This document shows, in pieces, positions 1 through 8,818 of a stretch of 32,515 nucleotides of DNA (the stretch's first letter is position 1; each line of letters starts with the position of its first letter). Source of the DNA: an uncultured Clostridia bacterium (GTDB taxonomy: Bacteria; Bacillota; Clostridia; TANB77; CAG-508); contig CALXWV010000013.1 in assembly GCA_944392515.1 (NCBI GenBank), forward strand, positions 1 to 32,515, written 5' to 3'. Below the pieces are notes generated by a model, which was not told the origin of the DNA, searched no databases, and saw nothing but the letters and a program-made list of their open reading frames with translations. The translations under genes were made by a program, and so were the position numbers.

Positions 1-87
1 ATTTTTGTATTTTATGTCGATTTTTGTAATATAAATAAATATGTTTTCCAGCTCCATTAAAAATAAATTTTTCTCATTGCTAAATAG

Positions 88-116
88 CAAAAAGCCCAGC
101 AACTGTGCTGAGCTTT
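88..116 (-). terminator. Rho-independent terminator of the hypothetical gene at 129-623
   Basis: Read on the minus strand, arms AAGC-T-CAGCA and TGCTG-G-GCTT (92-115) enclose the loop CAGT. They have one internal mismatch and are followed by a run of five T. The hairpin starts 13 bases after the stop codon of the upstream gene, so it most likely ends that transcript. Confidence 0.75.
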
Positions 117-128
117 CTGCTAAAGGTT

Positions 129-623
129 TTACTTTATCATGAATTTTGGTTTTTTTAGGAATCCATCAAAAAATGGCAAGTTTCCTAAATGGTCATCATA
201 TGGATCATAAATCCACAATTTTCCTTTCATTTTTTTGAACTCTTCCATTTTGATGTGTATGGGGTTTTCTACTGGGTGGTTCGGATCTTGTGGCTCTAAA
301 TCAACTATATACCATTTGAAGAAATTTTCACGATAGAGAACAAAATAGTAATTTGCACGAATGTCCTCTACGTAAAGATCTTCTCCTTTGTATACACCTA
401 GGTATACCTTAATTTCATTTTGCCTAAGCCTGTAAATCATAGCCATAGCATACTGCAAAGAGGTTCCCCTTTTGCTAATAAACGATCTTAAAGGTACATC
501 CTTAGCTTTGATTTTTTCACCTTTCCATCTTTCCTCTAGTACTTCTGCTTCAATATCAGAAAAAGCAAAAGTTCCCTTTATTTCACAGTAAATCGCCCGG
601 ACGATTTCTTTTACCAAAAGCAT
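129..623 (-). CDS. Hypothetical protein, possible degenerate transglutaminase-like fold
   Basis: This is a 164-residue soluble protein with no signal peptide or membrane segment. I do not recognise a named family. The middle (about residues 50-112) has the layout of a transglutaminase-like core: KRGTSLQYAMA where the catalytic-Cys helix would be, then a strand pair, then NYYFVLY and WYIVDLEP where the His and Asp strands would be. In this reading the catalytic Cys is Ser and the His is Tyr, so it would be an inactive relative. That assignment is inference from layout only. The start is supported by a GGAGGAGG ribosome binding site at 631-638 and a good promoter at 663-691, so the gene is expressed on its own. 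Its base use looks slightly richer in G and C than its neighbours, which may indicate transfer. Confidence 0.7.
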   Translation of the reverse strand: MLLVKEIVRAIYCEIKGTFAFSDIEAEVLEERWKGEKIKAKDVPLRSFISKRGTSLQYAMAMIYRLRQNEIKVYLGVYKGEDLYVEDIRANYYFVLYRENFFKWYIVDLEPQDPNHPVENPIHIKMEEFKKMKGKLWIYDPYDDHLGNLPFFDGFLKKPKFMIK

Positions 624-662
624 AATAGTGCCTCCTCCATTTTCTACTAGGTGTTAAAAATT

Positions 663-691
663 ATTATACAACTTTTTTGCTATTATTTCAA
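663..691 (-). promoter_or_regulatory. SigA-type promoter for the 129-623 gene
   Basis: On the minus strand the -35 box is TTGAAA (691-686) and the -10 box is a perfect TATAAT (668-663), separated by 17 bases. The gene start is about 40 bases downstream. Confidence 0.75.
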
Positions 692-713
692 GAAAAACAG
701 TAGAAAATTTGAC

Positions 714-727
714 TTTACATATGTAAA
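714..727. promoter_or_regulatory. Perfect 14-bp palindrome, possible operator
   Basis: TTTACATATGTAAA is self-complementary. It lies about 22 bp upstream of the -35 box of the 129-623 gene and downstream of the DUF1294 gene. The position suits a transcription-factor site. An AT-rich genome produces short palindromes by chance, so the call is weak. Confidence 0.35.
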
Positions 728-761
728 AAGGAATAACTTTTTACTATACTTTTTTGTATCT

Positions 762-1061
762 TTAATTATTAAGAGTCAACCATTTTAAATTATTAACTTT
801 GCTAAATATAACAAAACCAATTACAATTTCTATAAAAAGTATAAGTGGCACAATAAATCTCATTGTTTTAGTATCCCTTTTATACATAAACATTTTAGAA
901 AATATTATTATTCCAATACTTCCACCAATAAGTGCAATTAAGCAATAAATAAAATCAAGTACATCTTCTTTTATTTTTAAATTAAAAGTATAGTCTATAT
1001 ATATCAAAATCATTGGAAGAATATTTATTACAATTAGATATCCCATTATAATATTAAACAT
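762..1061 (-). CDS. DUF1294 family membrane protein
   Basis: This is a 99-residue integral membrane protein with about three hydrophobic segments (roughly residues 3-24, 35-55 and 68-88). The ALIGGSIGIIIFSKMFMYKRDTK-type stretch at about residues 42-65, a glycine-rich helix followed by a basic H/Y-K-x-T-K patch, and the second helix after it fit DUF1294, a short family of unknown function. An AAGGATAG ribosome binding site precedes the ATG. The gene starts only 59 bases after the polC stop, with just a weak hairpin between, so read-through from polC is likely. There is no evidence for a substrate or enzymatic activity. Confidence 0.7.
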   Translation of the reverse strand: MFNIIMGYLIVINILPMILIYIDYTFNLKIKEDVLDFIYCLIALIGGSIGIIIFSKMFMYKRDTKTMRFIVPLILFIEIVIGFVIFSKVNNLKWLTLNN

Positions 1062-1089
1062 AATTTTTCTATCCTTAAAAATTTAATTT

Positions 1090-1108
1090 GGGTTTTATGG
1101 CTAAACCC
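1090..1108 (-). terminator. Weak hairpin after polC
   Basis: GGGTTT and AAACCC pair around a 7-base loop, and the T-rich tail is interrupted. An alternative pairing, TTATGG with CCATAA, overlaps it. It is probably leaky and would let some transcripts continue into the DUF1294 gene. Confidence 0.35.
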
Positions 1109-1120
1109 ATAAACCTTATT

Positions 1121-4100
1121 TTAAAAAGTAAATAAACTCATTTGATTGCTTTCACTCATTCCTTCTAAGCATCCTGCTTTTTGAAGAAGTTCTATTGCAC
1201 TTTTTCCTATTTTTGCTCTTAATTTCAAATCACTTATTGACATAAATTCGCCATCTTTTCTAGCTTCTTCAATTCCTTGTGCAGCTACTGTACCAAAGCC
1301 GGGAATACTATTTAGTGGTGGTCTTATACCTTCATCTTCCATTTTGAATCTTGTTGCTCCTGATTTATATAAATCTATTGGTAAAAATGTTATTCCTCTT
1401 TCATACATTTCATTTACAATTTCTAAAGTTTCATACATTGCTCCATCTTTTTGAGTTGCATTTTGACCTAAAAGCTCTATTCTTTTCATTTCATTTTTTA
1501 CTTTTTCTTTTCCATGACACATTATATCACTATCAAAAGCATCAGCTCTTATTGAAAAATATGCACAGTAGTATGCTTTAGGAATATGAACTTTAAACCA
1601 TGCTATTCTAAATGCATTTGTAACATATGCTGCAGCATGTGCTTTAGGGAATAAGTATTTAATTTTATTACATGAATCTATATACCATTTAGGAATATTA
1701 TTTTCTTCCATTATTGCTTTAAATTTAGCCCATTTTTCTGGTTCTTTAGCAACTTTTCCTTTACGTACAAGCTCCATTATTTTAAATGAAGTATTTGGCT
1801 CTAATCCTTGTTTTATTAAATAAAGCATAATATCATCACGAGTACATATAACTTCACTTAATGTAGCTGTACCATTATTAATTAAATCTTGTGCATTTCC
1901 TAACCACACATCAGTACCATGAGATAATCCTGAAATTCTAAGTAATTCCTCAAAGGTTTTAGGTTTAGTATCTTTAAGCATTCCTCTAACAAATTTAGTT
2001 CCTGATTCAGGAATGCCATATGTTCCTACTTCTGAATGTATTTGTTCAGGAGTTACTCCTAAAGCGTCTGTTGATGAATAAATTGACATTGTATATTTAT
2101 CATCTAGAGGTACTTTAGTTGGGTCAAATCCTGTTAAATCATATAGCATACGAATAACAGTTGGATCATCATGGCCTAGAATATCTAGTTTTAGTAAGTT
2201 TTGGTCTATTGAGTGATAATCAAAGTGAGTTGTTATAATATCTGATTCAGGGTCATCTGCTGGATGCTGTACTGGAGTAAATTCATATATTTCTCTACCT
2301 TTAGGTACAACTATAATTCCACCTGGGTGCTGTCCTGTTGTTCTTTTAATACCTGTACAACCTTTAGCCTCTCTTGCAACTTCAGCATTACTTACTGGTA
2401 TTCCCTTTTCTTCATAATATTTTTTAACATAACCAAATGCTGTTTTATCCGCAACTGTACCTACTGTTCCTGCTTTAAATGTTGTTCCTTTACCAAATAT
2501 AACTTCAGTATATTTATGTGCTTTTGCCTGATATTCTCCTGAGAAGTTTAAGTCTATATCTGGCTCTTTATCTCCATTAAATCCAAGAAATGTTTCAAAA
2601 GGTATATCCATACCATCTTTATCTAGTGGATGACCACATTTAGGACAAATTTTATCTGGAAGGTCAAATCCATTTTTTACACCATAATCAGTAAAATCCG
2701 AATATTTACATTTAGGGCATCTATAATGTGGTGGAAGAGAATTTACTTCTGTTATACCTGTCATATTAGCAACAAAAGATGAACCAACAGAACCTCTTGA
2801 ACCAACTATGTATCCATCTGCATTAGACTTCCAAACTAATTTTTGAGCAATTATGTACATAACTGAGAATCCATTTTTTATAATAGAATCTAGTTCTTTA
2901 TCTAGTCTTGTTTGAACAATTTCTGGAAGTGGATCACCATATAATTCATGTGCTTTATTATATGCAATTTCTTTAATAGTTTTTTCACAGCCTGGAATAT
3001 GTGGTGGACATTTTTCAGGTGAAATTGGACTAATTCTTTCACACATATCTGAAATTTTATTTGTATTTGTTACAACCACTTCATAAGCTTTTTCTTTACC
3101 TAAATATGAAAATTCTTCAAGCATTTCTTCAGTTGTTCTTAAGTAAAGTGGTGCTTGCATATCTGCATCATCATAGCCTTGTCCTGCTTGCAAAATTCTT
3201 CTATATATTTCATCTTGTGGATCCATAAAGTGAACATCACAAGTAGCACATACTGGCTTATCTAGTTTTTCACCTAAATCTACTATTTTTCTAACTATAT
3301 TTCTTAAATCCTCATCACTTTGAAGTATTCCATTTCTAACTAGATATTCGTCATTTCCAATTGGCTGAATTTCCAAATAATCATAATCTTTTGCAATTTG
3401 TTCAATATCTTCATCAGACTTGCCATTTAATATTGCTTGATAAAGTTCTCCTTGATCACAAGCTGAACCTAATATTAATCCTTCTGAATATTTTTTAAAT
3501 AAGGATTTTAGTATACGTGGTTTTTTATAAAAATAGCTTACATGAGACATTGAAACTAATCTATATAAGTTTCTTAACCCTATATAATCTTTAGCAAGAA
3601 TTATTGCATGGTAGCTTTTTAGTTTTTTGTAATTTGCTTTTCCATCTTCAGCTTTATCTATTTCTTCTAAAGTTTTTATTCCTTTATCTTTAAGCATTTT
3701 TAGCATTACATTAAATACTTTTACAGTTGTATCAACATCATCTAATGCTCTATGAGCTACTTCTACTTTAATGCCTAAATTTTCAGCAATAATTCCTAGC
3801 TTGTACTTTTTATATTCTGGAAATAAATCTTTTGCAAGCCTTAATGTATCTAAATAAGTATTGTCAAATTTTAAGCCTAATTTTTGGCAGTTATATTTTA
3901 TAAAGCTTGTATCAAAATCTGCATTATGGGCTACTAGTACTGAATCACCAAAGAATTCTAATACTTTTGGAAGTATTTCTTCTATTGTAGGTGCATCTTT
4001 AACCATATCATCTGTAATATGTGTTATTTCTTGAACTCTCATAGGTATTGGTTTTTCTGGATTTACAAATGTTTCAAAACTATCTATAACTTCTCCATTT

Positions 4101-5668
4101 CTAACTTTCATAATACCTATTTCAGTAATCTTTTCGGTTCTAAAAGATATACCTGTTGTCTCTAAATCAAATACACAATATGTAGTGTCATCTATTGTTT
4201 GACCTTTACTTCTAGTAATTATTGGGTCTTTATCTGGTACTAAATATCCTTCAACACCATATATAATCTTTATATCTTTATTATCATAGCCCAGCATTTT
4301 ATGTGCATCTGGGAAAGACTGAACTACACCATGGTCAGTAATTGCAATAGATTTCATTCCCCATTTCATAGCTCTTTTAATCAAATCTTTAACAGGTGTT
4401 ACTGCATCCATTTGACTCATTTGAGTATGCATATGAAGTTCAACTCTTTTAACTTCTGAATTATCCATTCTTACAGTCTTTTTAAGAGGCTCACCTTCAA
4501 TTACAGTATTAGCTATAATTGTAATTTCTTTTGCAAAATTATCAAATGCAGATCTACCACCAACTTTTACACCTTGTCCTACTTTAATCTTACTAGAAAC
4601 TCTCTTTTTCTTTTCAGGTAAAACAAATATTTTGCAAGTAATTGTACTTGTCCCATCATATACATCAAATGAAAATAAAAATTTACCAGATTTTTTAAGT
4701 TCTGTTGGATCAGGTACATTTACTATTTCTCCTGAAATTTGTACATCTGATGTATCAACAGAAATATCTTCTATTTTCATAAGAGGCTCACGTATATTTC
4801 CATTTCTTCCATATATTAGTGGTGAATCTTCATCTTCTTCTGGCTGAGGCGTAGGAGGCTCAGGTGGAAGTCCGTTTCCACCTGATGTATTATTATTGCC
4901 ATTACCACTTAAATTTCCATTATTTTTAAATCCTGAGCCGTTATTTTCAAATTTATTATTAGGATATTTCTTACCACTACCACTTGAACTTGGATCATTT
5001 CCTCCATTACTGCTAAAGCCTTCATCTTTTACTTTATTTGCACTTTGTCCTTGTTTAAAAGAATGTTCTTTATTGCTATTTTCAGCTTGAAGCACTTTAG
5101 TTTCTTCAATATATTTCTTCATTAAATCTTCGTTTTTTTCTTGGAAAAGCTTTTCAGATTCATTACAGTTTTCTTCAATAAAATTAACTTTATATCCAAC
5201 TCCATAAATATCTTTTATAAAATTAGATATTTTTGTATTCATTCCTTGTTTCTCTAATATATCTTTTCCTTTAACTTTTATATGTATATTTAATGTATGG
5301 TCTTTGATTTTACTACAATCTTCATCTAAAGAACAATTTCTTAAAAAAGCTCTTGCCATAGGATTTTTACTAGAAAAATATGTAAGAATATTTGGCCAAT
5401 CTTTGTATATAGGTGGATTTTCGTTTTCATTTGTTTCAATTTTTAAATCTACACCAGATATATTAAACCTTTTAATCGCATATTTTTCAAAATTACTAAT
5501 TTCATTTATATCTATATAATTATCTGTTTTTAAAAACATCTCTAACTTGTTAGTTTTTCTATATAGATTTACATTCTCTATTTCAGCATCTGAAAATGCA
5601 AAACTATTAGAACTATAATCTACAAATACATTTTTTATTTTTTTTACTTCTGTATTTATTTGACTCAT
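1121..5668 (-). CDS. polC: DNA polymerase III PolC-type, alpha subunit with 3'-5' exonuclease
   Basis: This is the replicative polymerase of low-GC Firmicutes, with proofreading exonuclease in the same chain. The protein is 1515 residues, longer than the usual about 1440. In order it has an N-terminal region, a Gly/Asn/Ser/Pro-rich linker at about 195-285, an OB domain (about 310-400), the first PHP half with HMHTQMSQMDAVT (about 412), an inserted DEDD exonuclease (FDLETTG about 499, VAHNADFD about 576, AHRALDDVDTT), the rest of PHP, and the polymerase with GSRGSVGSSF, a CxxC-CxxC zinc site and PDIDLNFSGEYQ (about 1035). It ends with a clamp-binding motif, QMSLF. I chose the ATG at 5668 because GGGGG lies 6 bases upstream. 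The longer frame begins with TTG inside a palindromic repeat at 5697-5741 and has no binding site. It lies downstream of the rseP-like gene. Confidence 0.97.
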   Translation of the reverse strand: MSQINTEVKKIKNVFVDYSSNSFAFSDAEIENVNLYRKTNKLEMFLKTDNYIDINEISNFEKYAIKRFNISGVDLKIETNENENPPIYKDWPNILTYFSSKNPMARAFLRNCSLDEDCSKIKDHTLNIHIKVKGKDILEKQGMNTKISNFIKDIYGVGYKVNFIEENCNESEKLFQEKNEDLMKKYIEETKVLQAENSNKEHSFKQGQSANKVKDEGFSSNGGNDPSSSGSGKKYPNNKFENNGSGFKNNGNLSGNGNNNTSGGNGLPPEPPTPQPEEDEDSPLIYGRNGNIREPLMKIEDISVDTSDVQISGEIVNVPDPTELKKSGKFLFSFDVYDGTSTITCKIFVLPEKKKRVSSKIKVGQGVKVGGRSAFDNFAKEITIIANTVIEGEPLKKTVRMDNSEVKRVELHMHTQMSQMDAVTPVKDLIKRAMKWGMKSIAITDHGVVQSFPDAHKMLGYDNKDIKIIYGVEGYLVPDKDPIITRSKGQTIDDTTYCVFDLETTGISFRTEKITEIGIMKVRNGEVIDSFETFVNPEKPIPMRVQEITHITDDMVKDAPTIEEILPKVLEFFGDSVLVAHNADFDTSFIKYNCQKLGLKFDNTYLDTLRLAKDLFPEYKKYKLGIIAENLGIKVEVAHRALDDVDTTVKVFNVMLKMLKDKGIKTLEEIDKAEDGKANYKKLKSYHAIILAKDYIGLRNLYRLVSMSHVSYFYKKPRILKSLFKKYSEGLILGSACDQGELYQAILNGKSDEDIEQIAKDYDYLEIQPIGNDEYLVRNGILQSDEDLRNIVRKIVDLGEKLDKPVCATCDVHFMDPQDEIYRRILQAGQGYDDADMQAPLYLRTTEEMLEEFSYLGKEKAYEVVVTNTNKISDMCERISPISPEKCPPHIPGCEKTIKEIAYNKAHELYGDPLPEIVQTRLDKELDSIIKNGFSVMYIIAQKLVWKSNADGYIVGSRGSVGSSFVANMTGITEVNSLPPHYRCPKCKYSDFTDYGVKNGFDLPDKICPKCGHPLDKDGMDIPFETFLGFNGDKEPDIDLNFSGEYQAKAHKYTEVIFGKGTTFKAGTVGTVADKTAFGYVKKYYEEKGIPVSNAEVAREAKGCTGIKRTTGQHPGGIIVVPKGREIYEFTPVQHPADDPESDIITTHFDYHSIDQNLLKLDILGHDDPTVIRMLYDLTGFDPTKVPLDDKYTMSIYSSTDALGVTPEQIHSEVGTYGIPESGTKFVRGMLKDTKPKTFEELLRISGLSHGTDVWLGNAQDLINNGTATLSEVICTRDDIMLYLIKQGLEPNTSFKIMELVRKGKVAKEPEKWAKFKAIMEENNIPKWYIDSCNKIKYLFPKAHAAAYVTNAFRIAWFKVHIPKAYYCAYFSIRADAFDSDIMCHGKEKVKNEMKRIELLGQNATQKDGAMYETLEIVNEMYERGITFLPIDLYKSGATRFKMEDEGIRPPLNSIPGFGTVAAQGIEEARKDGEFMSISDLKLRAKIGKSAIELLQKAGCLEGMSESNQMSLFTF

Positions 5669-5696
5669 TTTTTGCCCCCAACAAAATTTTACGATT

Positions 5697-5741
5697 GGGA
5701 CGGTCCTTTTTGGAAAATATTTTACGAAAAGGTCCGTCCCC
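5697..5741. repeat. GGGACGGACC palindromic repeat, copy A
   Basis: Arms GGGACGG(A/T)CCTTTT form an imperfect inverted repeat with one mismatched pair and an AT-rich centre of about 14 bases. A second, more decayed copy lies at 24874-24920; both share GGGACGGACCTTTT followed by a TGTAAAAT- or CGTAAAAT-type stretch. The element fills the 82-base gap between the rseP-like gene and polC, just upstream of the polC ribosome binding site. Its form resembles REP or MITE-type dispersed palindromes; that class is inference from two copies. Confidence 0.75.
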
Positions 5742-5750
5742 AAAGTAAAA

Positions 5751-6509
5751 TCACAAAATTCTTAGAATGTCATTATATGCTACAAATACTGAAAATACTA
5801 TTAATATAAAAAATCCTAATGATTGAATCTTGAGCTCGGTTTCTTGATTTAGTGGTTTTCTTCTAATAGCTTCTATAATTACAAGTAAAGCTTTTCCTCC
5901 ATCTAATGGTACAAATGGAAGAAGGTTAGTTATTCCAAGTGAAATAGATACAACAGAAAGTAAATATATAAACTGTGAAGCTCCTGACGTCTTAGATACC
6001 ATTTGTGAAATTCCCACTGGTCCCATTAAATCATTCATTGAAACATTACCTAAAAAAAGTTTTACAATACTATCAAACATTGCATATATTAGCATACCGG
6101 TACTATTAAAGGAATAAGATATAGCATTTATGAAATTAGGTTCAATTGCAATCATATATCTTACAATTATTAAAATCATATAGGTTATAAGCCCAAAAAT
6201 AATATTTACAATTGCACCTGCAACTATTATTGCAAATCTTTTTGGTATGCTTGCTTTACTAAAAGAGCCTTCTTTGTCAGAATGCTCTTCTTCTCCCTCC
6301 ATGTTTACAAAACCGCCACATGGTATAAGCCTTAATTCATATCTTGTTTCTTTCATCTGTTTAGACCATATTTTAGGTCCAAAGCCAATTGAAAACTCAT
6401 TAACTCTTACCTTGCAAAGTTTTGCAACTATAAAATGTCCACCCTCATGGATAATAATCAAAAATCCTAGTAAAAATATTATTTTAATTGCAGCTATAAT
6501 AAAACCCAA
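5751..6509 (-). CDS. Short RseP/RasP-like site-2 protease lacking a PDZ domain
   Basis: This is an intramembrane zinc metalloprotease of the S2P family, which cuts membrane-bound regulators or remnant signal peptides. The HExxH zinc motif is HEGGH in the first helix (about residues 21-25), followed by the conserved FSIGFGPKI and RLIPCGGFVNM segments. The third zinc ligand lies in LLPFVPLDGGK (about 195-206). RasP/RseP proteins of Firmicutes are usually 340-430 residues with a central PDZ domain. This one has 252, with only a short stretch between helices where the PDZ should be. I placed the start at TTG 6509 because GGAGG at 6515-6519 sits 5 bases upstream; the longer TTG start at 6521 overlaps that binding site. 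It follows cdsA, as in the usual cluster. Confidence 0.88.
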   Translation of the reverse strand: MGFIIAAIKIIFLLGFLIIIHEGGHFIVAKLCKVRVNEFSIGFGPKIWSKQMKETRYELRLIPCGGFVNMEGEEEHSDKEGSFSKASIPKRFAIIVAGAIVNIIFGLITYMILIIVRYMIAIEPNFINAISYSFNSTGMLIYAMFDSIVKLFLGNVSMNDLMGPVGISQMVSKTSGASQFIYLLSVVSISLGITNLLPFVPLDGGKALLVIIEAIRRKPLNQETELKIQSLGFFILIVFSVFVAYNDILRIL

Positions 6510-6549
6510 TTTATCCTCCAAAATAAATGCTTATTGTAATTTAGCTTCA

Positions 6550-7395
6550 CTATAATATGCTAAATAATATAAATGCAAATGGAAGAACAAATATTATACT
6601 ATCTATTCTATCTAACATTCCTCCATGTCCTGGAATAAGTTCACTAAAATCTTTTATTTCACAATATCTTTTTATACAAGATGCAGCTAAATCACCTATT
6701 TGTCCAATTATGCTTAAAACAGCCATAATTAATCCTATTAATAAATAGTTTATTCCAGCATTCCATATAGTATTACACAAAATAGCATAAAGTATACCAA
6801 GTATTATTGCTCCAACCACACCTGCTATTGCACCTTCAACTGTTTTATTTGGACTAACAGCAGTTAATTTATGTTTTCCAAAATGTCTACCTATAAAATA
6901 AGCAAACACATCACTTCCCCAAGAAGCAATAAGTACAAACCAAACTAATATTATTCCATTTAAGTTATGACCAACATCCATACTTCTTATTAAAGATAAG
7001 TATATAATCATTAAAGGTATATAGCAAATTCCAAGGATTGTTATAGCAACATCTTTAAATGTTTTTTTGCCCTTGGATAATACTAATTCTGCAAATAGTA
7101 TTACTAATGAAATAGGTATTATTGCAATTAATATATTTTTTAGTAATCTATCATCTACAAAATGTGTAAAAGCAATTAGTACACAATAAATATATCCTAA
7201 ATATTGCGATGGATTTGCTTTAGAGGTTGACTTAAAGCAATGAAAGTATTCATACATACTTATAACTGCTATAATTGCTGTAAAAATATCCATAATAATT
7301 GTATTAGAAAATATAAGTATAACTGCAAGTACTGGAAGTGCAATCACACCTGTAATTGTTCTTTTTATTGTCTTAGCTCTTTTTTCTTTTTCCAT
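6550..7395 (-). CDS. cdsA: Phosphatidate cytidylyltransferase (CDP-diglyceride synthase)
   Basis: The enzyme makes CDP-diacylglycerol from phosphatidic acid and CTP at the membrane, the branch point for phosphatidylglycerol and related lipids. It has 281 residues, the usual length, with about seven or eight hydrophobic segments. The family signature is complete near the C-terminus (about 236-262): S-C-I-K-R, then K-D-F, then PGHGGMLDRID. An earlier conserved SPNKTVEG motif is also present. An AAAGGAA binding site precedes the ATG. It lies between uppS and the site-2 protease gene, the same order as in Bacillus and Clostridium except that dxr is missing between cdsA and the protease. Confidence 0.96.
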   Translation of the reverse strand: MEKEKRAKTIKRTITGVIALPVLAVILIFSNTIIMDIFTAIIAVISMYEYFHCFKSTSKANPSQYLGYIYCVLIAFTHFVDDRLLKNILIAIIPISLVILFAELVLSKGKKTFKDVAITILGICYIPLMIIYLSLIRSMDVGHNLNGIILVWFVLIASWGSDVFAYFIGRHFGKHKLTAVSPNKTVEGAIAGVVGAIILGILYAILCNTIWNAGINYLLIGLIMAVLSIIGQIGDLAASCIKRYCEIKDFSELIPGHGGMLDRIDSIIFVLPFAFILFSIL

Positions 7396-7467
7396 TTGAA
7401 ATTCCTTTCGAATTGAATTAATACAATTTATTATTAAAATTAAATTTTAATAGTAAATATATTTACT

Positions 7468-8175
7468 TTATTTACCTACTCTTCTATGTCTTTTTGAATA
7501 TTCTTCAATAGCTTTATCTATATCATCAGTTGTAAAATCTGGCCAGTATTTATCTAAAAACATAAACTCCGAATAAGTTATTTGCCAAGGTAAAAAGTTG
7601 CTTGTTCTTAATTCTCCACTTGTACGAATTAATAAATCTGGATCAGGTAGACCTGCTGTATATAAGTTATTTGAAATGGTTTCTTCTGTAATATCCCCTA
7701 TATTTAATTCACCTGATTTTACTTTTTCAGCTATTTTTTTAGTAGCTTTAACAATTTCATCTCTACCACCATAATTAAAAGCAATATTAAATTGAAGACC
7801 AGTATTATTCTTTGTCTTTTCTTCCATTTTAATCATTTTTGCTTTTATTTCTTCTGGCATATTCTTTTCTCTATCACCAATTACTCTTAATTTAATGTTT
7901 TCTAAATCAGCTGTTTTTAAGAATTTATCTAAGTACATATTAAGAAGAATTAGGATTGCTCCTACTTCTTCTTTAGTTCTTTTCCAGTTTTCAGTTGAAA
8001 AAGCATAAACTGTTAAAGCCTCTAAGCCAATTTTATTGCAGTATTTTGCAACTTTCTCTAGTACTTCTGCTCCTTTTTTATGTCCTAAACTTCCATCTAA
8101 TTTATGCTCTTTTGCCCATCTTCTATTACCATCCATAATAATAGCTATATGTCTAGGCATTATTTTTTCTTCCAT
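7468..8175 (-). CDS. uppS: Undecaprenyl diphosphate synthase (cis-prenyltransferase)
   Basis: The enzyme adds isoprene units to farnesyl diphosphate to make the C55 lipid carrier for peptidoglycan and other wall polymers. It has 235 residues. IAIIMDGNRRWAK at about residues 10-22 holds the catalytic Asp15. YAFSTENWKR and the C-terminal DPDLLIRTSGE...NFLPWQ...EFMF block are the other family signatures. An AGAGGAG site 6 bases before the ATG supports the start. The gene begins 12 bases after the frr stop, so the two are co-transcribed. Confidence 0.97.
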   Translation of the reverse strand: MEEKIMPRHIAIIMDGNRRWAKEHKLDGSLGHKKGAEVLEKVAKYCNKIGLEALTVYAFSTENWKRTKEEVGAILILLNMYLDKFLKTADLENIKLRVIGDREKNMPEEIKAKMIKMEEKTKNNTGLQFNIAFNYGGRDEIVKATKKIAEKVKSGELNIGDITEETISNNLYTAGLPDPDLLIRTSGELRTSNFLPWQITYSEFMFLDKYWPDFTTDDIDKAIEEYSKRHRRVGK

Positions 8176-8187
8176 AAATAACTCCTC

Positions 8188-8736
8188 TTAAACTGACATT
8201 ATTTCTTTTTCTTTTTTATCTGCAACTTCATCTATTTTTGCAACATATTTATCTGTTTCTTTTTGTATTTTATCTTCCAAAACTTTTTCTTCATCTTCAG
8301 AAATTTCTTTATTCTTTAATTTTGCTTTAGCCTCATCCATTTCATCTCTTCTTACATTTCTTACAGCTACTTTTGCTTCTTCTGCAGTCTTTTTAACATC
8401 TTTTACAATTTCTTTTCTTCTTTCTTCAGTAAGTTCTGGAAAAGAAAGTCTTATAACTTGACCATCACTTACAGGATGAATGCCTATATCTGCCTTTTCT
8501 ATAGCTTTTTCTATTTGAGATAGAATACTTCTATCCCAAGGTTGAATAACAATTAATCTTGCTTCAGGAACTGAAATACTTGCTACTTGATTAATTGGAG
8601 TAGCTACTCCATAGTATTCAACTGATACTCTATTTAATATAGCTGGATTTGCTCTTCCTGCTCTTATTTCTGAATAATTCACCTCTAAATTGTCTATAAC
8701 CTTTTCCATTCTTTCTTGCATATTTTCTAAACTCAT
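8188..8736 (-). CDS. frr: Ribosome recycling factor
   Basis: The factor splits the post-termination ribosome together with EF-G. It has 182 residues, the standard length. The conserved YSEIRAGRANPAIL, the PEARLIVIQPWD segment of the beta domain, and the helical C-terminal half with VRNVRRDEMD are all present. The start has a TAGGAGG ribosome binding site. It lies 82 bases downstream of pyrH and directly upstream of uppS, the usual Firmicutes gene order. Confidence 0.98.
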   Translation of the reverse strand: MSLENMQERMEKVIDNLEVNYSEIRAGRANPAILNRVSVEYYGVATPINQVASISVPEARLIVIQPWDRSILSQIEKAIEKADIGIHPVSDGQVIRLSFPELTEERRKEIVKDVKKTAEEAKVAVRNVRRDEMDEAKAKLKNKEISEDEEKVLEDKIQKETDKYVAKIDEVADKKEKEIMSV

Positions 8737-8818
8737 ATAATCCTCCTAAAATTTATTACACATCTATATTTTATTCTTTAGTTAATAAAAATAAACAAAA
8801 TTTTTAACTATAAATTAA

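Noticed and set aside
5669..5743. N-terminal extension of polC by 25 residues from a TTG start
   Set aside because: The extension runs through the palindromic repeat, has no ribosome binding site, and the ATG at 5668 has GGGGG at good spacing.
8779..8810. Attenuator or terminator between pyrH and frr
   Set aside because: TAGTTAA/TTAACTA is a 7-bp AT-rich stem with an 18-base loop and no T run; too weak to support.
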